Positions 8,776 to 16,331 of a stretch of 64,000 nucleotides of DNA are shown one piece after another (position 1 is the first letter of the stretch; each line of letters opens with the position of its first letter). The DNA is taken from assembly GCA_964620045.1 (NCBI GenBank), contig CAZUJL010000018.1:1-64000 (forward strand), read 5' to 3'. Both the position numbers and the translations under genes were made by a program. The notes beneath the pieces were generated by a model. The model ran no database searches. It worked only from the letters and a program-made list of their open reading frames with translations, and was not told the origin of the DNA. This stretch comes from VFKU01 sp964620045 (GTDB taxonomy: Bacteria > Hydrogenedentota > Hydrogenedentia > Hydrogenedentales > GCA-2746185).

Positions 8776-10500
8776 GTGGCAACCAAGACGGCAAAAAAAC
8801 GCTTGGGCGACGTACTCCTGGATCAGGATCTGATCGCGGAGGAGCAACTCCGCGAGTGCGTGGCCATTCAGCGCCAGTCCGGCGGTAATTTGGCCTCGAT
8901 CCTTGTGGAAAAAGGCTATTTGAATGAAGAAGATCTCGTCATCACGCTGAGCGAACAGCTCGGCATTCCGCATATCCGCGTCGCGCACTACAACATTCCC
9001 AAAGAAGTGCTCGATGAAGTGCCGGAAACCCTCGCGCGCCAGTACCAGATGCTTCCGGTGTCGATCACGGGCGACGTGCTCACGCTCGCGATGGCCGACC
9101 CGCTCAACATCATGGCCCTCGACGACTTGCGCATGCTCACCAGCTACGAGATCGAGCCGGTGGTCGCGGTGCAGTCCGAATTGCGCGACACGATCGAGAA
9201 ACACTACGGCGTCGGAAAGCAGAGCGCCGAGCTGTATGAAGAATTGGTTGGTGACAGTGCCGCGGCCGACGTGCAGACGATCGCTGACGGCGCGGAGTTG
9301 GGTGACCTCGCCCAGCTCAAATCCGACGCCGAAGATGCGCCGATCATTCGCCTGGCCAACCTGATTTTGGTGAATGCGCTGGAACTGGGCGCGAGCGATA
9401 TCCACATCGAGCCCTTCGAAAAAGTGCTCCGTATCCGCTACCGAATCGACGGCAAGCTCGAAGAAACCAAAAGCCCGCCGAAGTCCGTGCTCGCCGCACT
9501 CATTTCGCGTTTCAAAATCATGGCGAACCTCGACATCGCCGAGCACCGCCTGCCGCAGGACGGTCGCTTCCGCATTCGCTACAAAGGCCGCGAAATCGAC
9601 TTCCGTACCGCCATCCTGCCCTGTTATTACGGCGAAAAGATCGTGATGCGTGTGCTCGACAAAGGCGCGCTCACGCTCGACATTGAAAGCCTCGGCTTCG
9701 AAGATCAGCCAATGAACGCCTTCCGCGAAGGTATCGCGCGGCCCTACGGCATGTTGCTGATCACGGGCCCGACCGGTAGCGGTAAGACGACGACACTCTA
9801 TAGCGCGCTCCACAAACTCAACCAGATCGGTGAAAACATCGTCACGGTTGAAGACCCCGTGGAATATGAACTTTACGGCATCAACCAGGTGCAGGTGAAA
9901 GCCGAAATCGGCCTCACCTTCGCCGCCGCCCTGCGCCAGATTCTGCGCCAGGACCCGGATATCGTGATGGTGGGTGAAATTCGAGACGAGGAGACAGCCG
10001 ACGTCGCCGTGAAGGCGGCGCTCACGGGTCACCTTGTGCTCAGCACACTCCACACCAACGACGCCGCCAGCGTCTACACCCGCATGACGGACATGGGCCT
10101 CGAACCCTTCCTCGTGCAATCGTCCATTGCCCTCGCCGCCGCGCAGCGCCTCATTCGTAAGGTCTGCCCGGATTGCAAGGAACAGGTCTCGATTCCGCGC
10201 GAGGTGCTCGAGCGCATCCAGTTCTCAAACGCGACATACAAAGAACAGACGCTGTGGGTCCGCGGTCGCGGATGCACGAAGTGCAAAAACCTGGGCTACA
10301 AGGGCCGCATCGCGGTCATTGAAGCCATGCCGAACTACCCGGAACTCGAGCCGCTGATCCTTGGCCGCGCGGCATCGACACAGATCAAGGAAATGGCCAT
10401 CAAATGTGGAATGCGCACCCTGCGCCAGAACGCCTTGACGAAAGCGGCGAAGGGTCAAACAACGATTGAAGAAGTACTGCGTGTCACGGCGGCCGACTGA
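8776..10500 (+). CDS. pilB: Type IV pilus assembly (extension) ATPase PilB
   Basis: 574 residues. MshEN domain at the N-terminus (KRLGDVLLDQD..., about 8-155), then the hexameric secretion ATPase core. Walker A GPTGSGKT is at 331-338, the Asp box is EDPVEYEL, Walker B is DIVMVGEIRDEET, the His box is STLHTNDA, and the C-terminal zinc-binding cysteines are CPDC...CTKC. It powers pilin polymerisation at the inner membrane. The start is GTG at 8776 with GGGGG eight bases upstream. It sits between the MshEN-DnaA-like gene and pilT. The usual platform gene pilC is not in this window. Confidence 0.96.
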   Translation: MATKTAKKRLGDVLLDQDLIAEEQLRECVAIQRQSGGNLASILVEKGYLNEEDLVITLSEQLGIPHIRVAHYNIPKEVLDEVPETLARQYQMLPVSITGDVLTLAMADPLNIMALDDLRMLTSYEIEPVVAVQSELRDTIEKHYGVGKQSAELYEELVGDSAAADVQTIADGAELGDLAQLKSDAEDAPIIRLANLILVNALELGASDIHIEPFEKVLRIRYRIDGKLEETKSPPKSVLAALISRFKIMANLDIAEHRLPQDGRFRIRYKGREIDFRTAILPCYYGEKIVMRVLDKGALTLDIESLGFEDQPMNAFREGIARPYGMLLITGPTGSGKTTTLYSALHKLNQIGENIVTVEDPVEYELYGINQVQVKAEIGLTFAAALRQILRQDPDIVMVGEIRDEETADVAVKAALTGHLVLSTLHTNDAASVYTRMTDMGLEPFLVQSSIALAAAQRLIRKVCPDCKEQVSIPREVLERIQFSNATYKEQTLWVRGRGCTKCKNLGYKGRIAVIEAMPNYPELEPLILGRAASTQIKEMAIKCGMRTLRQNALTKAAKGQTTIEEVLRVTAAD

Positions 10501-10529
10501 GCATCGGTTTCGCACAAGGGAGAAGAACA

Positions 10530-11639
10530 ATGGCAGTCCGCGAGGTACCTAAAACGCAAGATCTGAATATGAAGGAATTGCTGATGCGCCTGATTCAGAT
10601 GGGCGGCAGCGACCTTCACATCGCCGTCGGACTTCCGCCGGTGGTCCGCGTCGACGGCCGGTGCGAACCTCTGCCCGGATACGCGAACATGTCGCCCGAG
10701 CAGACGCAGGAGCTCATCTATTCAGTCATGAAAGATGAGCAGATCGCCGAGTTCGAGCGCGAGAAGGAATGCGACTTGTCCTTCGGCGTGAAGGGCTTGA
10801 GCCGTTTCCGTCTGAACGTGTTTCGCGATCGCGGTTCCGTGGCCGCGGCATTTCGTACGATTCCGTTCGAAATCCGCAGCTTTGACGACCTCGGTCTGCC
10901 CAAATGCGTCGCCGACTTTGCATACAAGCCCAACGGCCTTGTGCTCGTCTGCGGCCCCACGGGTTCCGGTAAATCGAGCACGCTCGCCGCGATCATCGAC
11001 AAGATCAACCGCGAGCGCGACGTGCACATCATCACCATCGAAGACCCGATCGAATTCCTGCACACGCACAAGAAATCCGTGATCAACCAGCGCGAACTGA
11101 ACTCCGACACGAAGTCGTTCAGCGGCGCGCTCAAGCGCGTGCTCCGTCAGGACCCGGACGTGATCCTGATCGGTGAAATGCGAGACAAGGAGACCATCCA
11201 GGCGGCGCTCACCGTCGCGGAAACCGGTCACCTTGCGTTCGCCACCTTGCACACGAACGACGCGCTCCAGACCATGAACCGTATCATCGACGTGTTCCCG
11301 GCCGAGCAGCAGAGCCAGATTCGCACGCAGCTCTCCTTCGTGGTCGAAGGCGTCATCGTGCAGCAGTTGCTTCCGCGCGCCGACGGCCGCGGCCGCGCCC
11401 TCGGCATGGAAATCATGCTGGCGAACCCGGCCATTCGCGCGCTGATCCGCAGCGAAAAGCTCCAGCAGATTCCGTCGATCATCGAAATTTCCAGTGGCGA
11501 CGGCATGATGACGATGAACCAGTCGCTGTACCGCCTGTACAAGCGCGGGATCATCAATTACGACATCGCCATGGAACGCAGCTCGAATGCCGAAGGTCTC
11601 CAGCAGCTTATCGACAAAGGCGCCGCTCAGAACTCATGA
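10530..11639 (+). CDS. pilT: Twitching motility (retraction) ATPase PilT
   Basis: 369 residues, the usual PilT length. It starts with the DLHIAVG segment of PilT, then Walker A GPTGSGKS at 142-149, EDPIEFLH, Walker B DVILIGEMRDKET, and the ATLHTNDA His box. The C-terminus has the PilT-type AIRALIRSEK segment. It depolymerises pili, giving retraction force and twitching. GGGAG lies seven bases before the ATG. Its stop overlaps the pilS start by 4 nt (ATGA), so translation is probably coupled. Confidence 0.96.
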   Translation: MAVREVPKTQDLNMKELLMRLIQMGGSDLHIAVGLPPVVRVDGRCEPLPGYANMSPEQTQELIYSVMKDEQIAEFEREKECDLSFGVKGLSRFRLNVFRDRGSVAAAFRTIPFEIRSFDDLGLPKCVADFAYKPNGLVLVCGPTGSGKSSTLAAIIDKINRERDVHIITIEDPIEFLHTHKKSVINQRELNSDTKSFSGALKRVLRQDPDVILIGEMRDKETIQAALTVAETGHLAFATLHTNDALQTMNRIIDVFPAEQQSQIRTQLSFVVEGVIVQQLLPRADGRGRALGMEIMLANPAIRALIRSEKLQQIPSIIEISSGDGMMTMNQSLYRLYKRGIINYDIAMERSSNAEGLQQLIDKGAAQNS

Positions 11640-13267
11640 GTCTCGCTGGAAGCCTGCATTCGCTCCGCGCCGCACGCCCGGCCGATCCCGATCGGTCGGC
11701 GCGCGGCGACTTGGGGTACGACCGTCACGTCATGTGGCTGCGCTATCTCGGCGTGGCGCGCATCGGCGTGTTGTCGTTCCTCGCGGTGGGTGCGGCTTTC
11801 ATCGATCTCGACCGCGGTCAGAATGTTCTGCTCGGCTTTTACATCGCCGGGTTCGTTTCGAGCGTGTTGTACCTGCTCACTTTGCAGCGGCGTCTGCGGC
11901 TGGGAACGATGCAGTGCTGGTCGACCTTGCTCGTGGACTTCGCCGTTGTCGCGGTGACCGTCGGCTACACGCAAGGCGCAAACAGTTTCTTCACATTCAT
12001 GTTCGTCGTCGTGGTGTTGGAAGCAGGTTTGCTGCTCGGCCTGTCGCAGGGCTTCGTGCTCGCGAGCATGGCGGCGGTGTTCCTGGTCCTGCAGGTGGTC
12101 TTGCCGGCGGCGTCGCTCAGCCAGCCGGATCGTTTCGAGCTGGTTTACAAACTGCTCGTGCAGGCGCTGGCCTTCTACCTGACGGCGTTCATCTCGGGCT
12201 ACTGGAACCAGCGCATCAACCGGCTGCACGAATTCCAGCGCGAAATCCTCGACAACATGAACAGCGGCTTCTTGATCACCGACAATCACGGGAATATCTC
12301 CGTGCTGAACAAATCCGCGCGCGGCATTCTCGGCCTGCGCAACGTGGATGCTGGCCGCCCGGTATCCAGCGTGCTCAAGGTGGCCTCGGGCGGCGAAAGT
12401 CCGATCGTCACGGCGCTGCGCTCCGGCCAGGACTACGTCAGCTACGAGTTCGAAGCGCTGAAGGCCTCCGGCGAACCGGTGTTGCTCGGTCTTACGACGA
12501 ACCGCCTGCGCGACGCCTCCGGCGAAGTGACCGGCGTGATCGCGTCGTTCACCGACCTCACCGAGATGCACGCCATGCGCGAAGAACTTCGCCGTCATGA
12601 CCGCCTCGCCGTGGTCGGCGAACTCGCCGCCGGGCTTGCGCATGAAATCCGCAATCCTGTCGCCGTGATCCGCGGCGCGCTGGAGGAAATGGGCCGCGGC
12701 GGTCCGTTGCCGGTGCAGCTCGAACAGAAATTGCGGGGCATGGCGATCCGTGAGTCCGACCATCTCAACGAAATCGTCACCGGGTTCCTCAATTTCGCCC
12801 GTGAACCGTCCCGCAAGCGCGAGACGATCGACGTGCGCAATTTGGTGAACGAAGTGGCGGATCTGATTCGCCGCGAGCATCCGTCGGAACCGGCGCTCAC
12901 CGTGCGCGTCGATTGCCCGCAGAACGCGCGACTGATCTCCTGCGACCCGTCGCAGATGAAGCAGGTCTTCGTGAATCTCGCGAAGAACGCCGTCGAAGCC
13001 ATGAAGGATCGCGGCGCGCTCGAAATTTCCGTGAACGAAGGCCCTGGCCTCGTCGAAGTGCGCTTCGACGACGAAGGCCCGGGCATTGAGCCGGACAAAG
13101 TGGCACGTATTTTCGAACCGTTTTTCACGACCAAAGACACAGGCACTGGCATGGGGTTGGCCGTCTGCATGCGCATCGTCACCGCGCACGACGGCACGCT
13201 TCGTGCCACAGCGCGGCGAGGGGGCGGCTGTTCCATGCGTATGACGCTGCCGGCCGCGGGACAATGA
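11636..13267 (+). CDS. pilS: PilS-like sensor histidine kinase
   Basis: 543 residues. About six transmembrane segments fill residues 33-195, as in PilS. A PAS-type segment follows (ILDNMNSGFLITDNHGNISVL, about 201-221). The H-box is HEIRNP with phospho-acceptor His336. The catalytic ATPase part has NLAKNAVEAM (N box), DDEGPGIEPD (G1) and TGTGMGLAVC (G2). It should phosphorylate the sigma-54 activator encoded next. It overlaps pilT by 4 nt and the open frame of pilR downstream. In Pseudomonas, PilS senses pilin levels in the membrane; the same role here is an inference from the operon. Confidence 0.93.
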   Translation: MSLAGSLHSLRAARPADPDRSARGDLGYDRHVMWLRYLGVARIGVLSFLAVGAAFIDLDRGQNVLLGFYIAGFVSSVLYLLTLQRRLRLGTMQCWSTLLVDFAVVAVTVGYTQGANSFFTFMFVVVVLEAGLLLGLSQGFVLASMAAVFLVLQVVLPAASLSQPDRFELVYKLLVQALAFYLTAFISGYWNQRINRLHEFQREILDNMNSGFLITDNHGNISVLNKSARGILGLRNVDAGRPVSSVLKVASGGESPIVTALRSGQDYVSYEFEALKASGEPVLLGLTTNRLRDASGEVTGVIASFTDLTEMHAMREELRRHDRLAVVGELAAGLAHEIRNPVAVIRGALEEMGRGGPLPVQLEQKLRGMAIRESDHLNEIVTGFLNFAREPSRKRETIDVRNLVNEVADLIRREHPSEPALTVRVDCPQNARLISCDPSQMKQVFVNLAKNAVEAMKDRGALEISVNEGPGLVEVRFDDEGPGIEPDKVARIFEPFFTTKDTGTGMGLAVCMRIVTAHDGTLRATARRGGGCSMRMTLPAAGQ

Positions 13268-13278
13268 AGGGAGCGACC

Positions 13279-14688
13279 ATGAACGCACGCAAACGGGTAC
13301 TCGTGATCGACGATGAACAGGGCATGCGCGAGCTGCTCGAAATCATCCTCGGGGGTGACGGCTACGACGTCACCTGCGTTATCAACTGCGACGAAGGCCG
13401 CAAAGCGGTCGAGCGGGAGCGTTTCGACGTCGTGCTGACGGACCTGCGCATCGGCAGCGACGCGCACGCGGGCATGCGCCTGCTCGAATGGATGCAGGAA
13501 CACGGCGCAGGCACGCCGTGCATCATGATGACCGCGCACGGTTCGGTGGAAAACGCCATCGACGCGATGAAGCGCGGCGCGACGGACTACGTACTCAAAC
13601 CCTTCAAGAACGACGAGATTAAATTGCTCGTGCGCCGCGCGATCGAACAGCGCGATCTGGTGCGCGAGAACAAGGCCTTGCGCAAGGAACAGGCCAAGCT
13701 CGGCCAGGTCACGAACATGATCGGCGCCAGCGCGGCCCTGCAGCAGGTGAAGGATATGGTGCGCCGCGTGGCGGTGTTGCCGAGCACGATCGCGATCTAC
13801 GGCGAGAGCGGCGTCGGCAAGGAGCTCGTCGCGCGCAGCGTGCACCAGCTTAGCGAGCGTTCGCAGAAGCCTTTTGTCGCCATCAACTGCGGCGGCATTC
13901 CGGAAAATCTGCTGGAGAGCGAGCTCTTCGGCCACAAGAAAGGCACCTTCACCGGCGCGATCGAGGACAAGGATGGTCTCTTCGTCGTCGCGAACGGCGG
14001 CACGCTCTTCCTCGACGAAATCGGCGAAATGCCGCTGGCGCTGCAGGTGAAACTGCTGCGCGTGCTCGACAACCACGTGGTCACCCCGCTCGGCGGATCG
14101 GAATCCATCAAGGTGGACGTCCGCATCGTGTCCGCCACGAACCGTGACCTCGAGCAAATGGTGCGCGACGGCACGTTCCGCGAAGACCTCTACTACCGTC
14201 TTAATGTCATTCCGTTGCACTTGCCCGCGCTGCGCGAACGTCCGGACGACATTCCGCTGCTGGTGCGCCACTTCCTCACGCGGCATTCGGAGAAGCTCGG
14301 CCGGCGCATGCCGGCGATCACGCCCGGCGCGGTGGATGCGCTGACCGGCTACGACTGGCCCGGCAACATCCGCGAACTCGCGAACGTGATCGAGCGTGCG
14401 CTCGCGCTGTGCAACGCGGACACCATCGACGTGGCCGAGTTGCCGCACAACATCAGCCACTACGTACCGCGCGCGCAATCGGCCTATACCGATCTGCCGC
14501 CGCAGGGTGTGGACCTTGAGGCGCTGATCGCCGAGATCGAAATGAAGCTCATCGAGCAGGCGCTGAACCGCACGCGCCACTCGCAGAAGAAGGCCGCGCA
14601 CCTCCTCGGCCTCACCGCGCGCTCGCTGCGCTACCGCCTCCAGAAGTACGGCATCGGCAGCGATGTGGATGAGGAAGTGCTGGTCTAA
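13279..14688 (+). CDS. pilR: PilR-like sigma-54-dependent response regulator
   Basis: 469 residues. Receiver domain with the acidic pocket DDE and phospho-acceptor Asp55 in LTDLRIG; central AAA+ domain with Walker A GESGVGKE and the sigma-54-contact loop in the variant form GTFTGA (222-227); C-terminal Fis-type helix-turn-helix (KKAAHLLGLTARSLRYRL). It activates sigma-54 promoters when phosphorylated by the upstream kinase. The ATG at 13279 is preferred over that at 13264 because GGGAG (13269-13273) lies just upstream. I could not find a good sigma-54 promoter near the pilin gene at 39.9 kb, so its targets are unknown. Confidence 0.95.
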   Translation: MNARKRVLVIDDEQGMRELLEIILGGDGYDVTCVINCDEGRKAVERERFDVVLTDLRIGSDAHAGMRLLEWMQEHGAGTPCIMMTAHGSVENAIDAMKRGATDYVLKPFKNDEIKLLVRRAIEQRDLVRENKALRKEQAKLGQVTNMIGASAALQQVKDMVRRVAVLPSTIAIYGESGVGKELVARSVHQLSERSQKPFVAINCGGIPENLLESELFGHKKGTFTGAIEDKDGLFVVANGGTLFLDEIGEMPLALQVKLLRVLDNHVVTPLGGSESIKVDVRIVSATNRDLEQMVRDGTFREDLYYRLNVIPLHLPALRERPDDIPLLVRHFLTRHSEKLGRRMPAITPGAVDALTGYDWPGNIRELANVIERALALCNADTIDVAELPHNISHYVPRAQSAYTDLPPQGVDLEALIAEIEMKLIEQALNRTRHSQKKAAHLLGLTARSLRYRLQKYGIGSDVDEEVLV

Positions 14689-14715
14689 GTCGCTTATAGA
14701 ACGGGAAGTTGTTGC

Positions 14716-14747
14716 AGCGCGCCCAATGGATTGGGCGCGCTTTTTTT
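14716..14747 (+). terminator. Rho-independent terminator of the pilus operon
   Basis: A perfect 11-bp stem, AGCGCGCCCAA / TTGGGCGCGCT, closes a four-base TGGA loop and runs directly into seven T residues (14741-14747). It lies 28 bp after the pilR stop and also at the 3' end of the convergent methyltransferase gene. It marks the end of the five-gene pilus transcription unit. Confidence 0.93.
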
Positions 14748-15507
14748 ATCCGATCCGCGCGCAGTACACGTTCGTCGAATAGTCGAAGCGCACGATGCCG
14801 TTCTGTTGGTACTGGGCGAAGAGTTGGTCGAGCGCTTCCATCATCAATTTGCCGCGCGGGGTATCGGCCTTCGGCACATAGGACGCCGATTGATTGCGCG
14901 TGCGCAGCAGATCGAGATCCATGTCCTGTGCGTGCGGGAATCCGCGTCGTGTGTAGTCGCTGCCGAGCACGCGCGCGATGTGCGCCCGATTTTCATAGGT
15001 GGCCTTGACCGCTTCATAGTCGATGCCCCACTCGACCAAAAAATCTTCGTACGCCCGCGCGAACGGCGATGTATCGCTCTGGCGTTCATTCCAGATCGGC
15101 GCGCAGCATCCGCCAGGCTTCAGGATTCGTCGGACCTCCGCGGCCGTGGTTTCCGGATTGAACCAGTGAAAAGCCTGCGCGGCGAAGATCCAGTCGACGC
15201 TGGCCGGCGCGAGGGTGGTCGCTTCGGCGCGCGCGCCGACACTGACGAACCCCGTGCGGCTTCCTAGCGTGGCTTCCGCCTTCGCGCGCATCTCGGCATT
15301 CGGCTCGACAGCAAATACCGTCACGCCGCGATCAAGAAGTAACCCGGAAAAAATCCCGGTGCCCGAACCCAGATCCGCCGCGGATTGTCCCGCGGCCAAC
15401 CCAAACTCCGCCGCCAGAAACGAAAACACTTCGGCTGGATACGACGGGCGCGCTTTCGCATACGCCCCGACCCGATCCCCGAACCGCTCTGTGACATCCT
15501 TCGCCAT
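14746..15507 (-). CDS. Class I SAM-dependent methyltransferase
   Basis: 253 residues. It begins VTERFGDRVGAYAKARPSYP, typical of the ubiE/Methyltransf_11-like group, followed by motif I ADLGSGTGIF, VFAVEPNAEM, the FAAQAFHWF motif and LKPGG. It would methylate an unknown small molecule in the cytoplasm. It is convergent with pilR, sharing the intergenic terminator, and divergent from the DinB gene. It is unrelated in sequence to the methyltransferase at 0.7-1.3 kb beyond the shared fold. Confidence 0.9.
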   Translation of the reverse strand: MAKDVTERFGDRVGAYAKARPSYPAEVFSFLAAEFGLAAGQSAADLGSGTGIFSGLLLDRGVTVFAVEPNAEMRAKAEATLGSRTGFVSVGARAEATTLAPASVDWIFAAQAFHWFNPETTAAEVRRILKPGGCCAPIWNERQSDTSPFARAYEDFLVEWGIDYEAVKATYENRAHIARVLGSDYTRRGFPHAQDMDLDLLRTRNQSASYVPKADTPRGKLMMEALDQLFAQYQQNGIVRFDYSTNVYCARIG

Positions 15508-15564
15508 CGTGAACCCCGCCGTGGTCGGGAGAGGATACCACTGCCTTATCAGGACTGACGCTAC

Positions 15565-15576
15565 CCATATATATGG
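15565..15576. repeat. AT palindrome CCATATATATGG between divergent genes
   Basis: A perfect 12-bp palindrome, flanked by TGAC...GTCA-type arms (CTGAC at 15554-15558, GTCAG at 15576-15580). It lies about 58 bp upstream of the methyltransferase start and could be an operator or promoter part. Near-copies occur at about 6738 and 55970. No binding protein can be named. Confidence 0.4.
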
Positions 15577-15622
15577 TCAGTGTGTTGCACTCGAAGAAGT
15601 ACGTAGCTGCGAAACAAGGTCA

Positions 15623-15639
15623 AGCGGCGGGACGCCGCT
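15623..15639. repeat. Palindromic repeat AGCGGCGGGACGCCGCT, copy 1
   Basis: Seven-base arms AGCGGCG / CGCCGCT around GGA, followed by TCCACA. The same 17 bases occur at 49794-49810, followed by GCCACA. It lies in the intergenic space upstream of the DinB gene and looks like a dispersed REP-like element. Confidence 0.6.
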
Positions 15640-15779
15640 TCCACATTAAGGCCGTTTGCGAGACAAGGGGTGTGGTTTGATGGAATTTCATAGTTTAAAA
15701 TTTGGGAATATTCCGGGACGAAATCACGCATATGGAGTGTTATTGCTCCACCATCGAGATCATCGGACGGGAGGGGCGT

Positions 15780-16304
15780 ATGAGTGGGACTTCGCGATTC
15801 AAGATCGAAACGCCGGACGGGTATGCGCCGGAAGTCGGCCGGCTGGTGTGCGCGATGGAGCGCGCACGCTCGCGGACGCTGGACGCGGTGAAAGACCTGA
15901 CCGTCGCGCAGCTCGATCATCTGCACGACGCGACCAGCAATTCCATCGGCGCACTGCTGACGCACATCGCCGCCATCGAGACCTTGCACGGGATTCTTTC
16001 CTTCGAAGGTCGTTCGCCCACCCCGGAAGAATTCGGAAAATGGGGCGCGGCCTTCAGCCTGGGCGATGCCGCTCGCGCGACGATCAAAGGCAAACCGCTG
16101 CAGCATTATCTCGACCTAGTCGCAACGGCGCGCGAGACAAGCAAGTCGCGCCTGCGCGGAAAATCCGACGCATGGCTGCTCGAAGAGCGCGACTACGTCG
16201 GCGGCGAGAAGTGCAATAACTGGTACATCTGGTTCCACATCCCCGAAGACGAGACGAACCACCGCGGCCAAATAAACTGGCTGCGCAAGCGCCTGCCGAT
16301 GTAA
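15780..16304 (+). CDS. DinB/DUF664-family protein
   Basis: 174 residues, mostly helical, with the metal-binding histidine pattern of the DinB superfamily: LLTHIAAIET in the second helix and DETNHRGQINWLRKRL at the end. These four-helix-bundle proteins include thiol-dependent S-transferases (bacillithiol, mycothiol) and many of unknown role. The ATG at 15780 has GGGAGGGG seven bases upstream; in-frame ATGs at 15702 and 15732 have weaker context. It is followed by the DUF4838 gene after 27 bp, so it may be cotranscribed with it. Confidence 0.85.
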   Translation: MSGTSRFKIETPDGYAPEVGRLVCAMERARSRTLDAVKDLTVAQLDHLHDATSNSIGALLTHIAAIETLHGILSFEGRSPTPEEFGKWGAAFSLGDAARATIKGKPLQHYLDLVATARETSKSRLRGKSDAWLLEERDYVGGEKCNNWYIWFHIPEDETNHRGQINWLRKRLPM

Positions 16305-16331
16305 TCTCCGGGGAACCGGAGTCCTTGCACG

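Noticed and set aside
8677..10119. Minus-strand open frame of 480 codons
   Set aside because: It is antisense to pilB, which has all ATPase motifs.
11627..14601. Two long minus-strand open frames (553 and 668 codons)
   Set aside because: They are antisense to pilS and pilR; composition is His/Arg-rich and no domain is visible.
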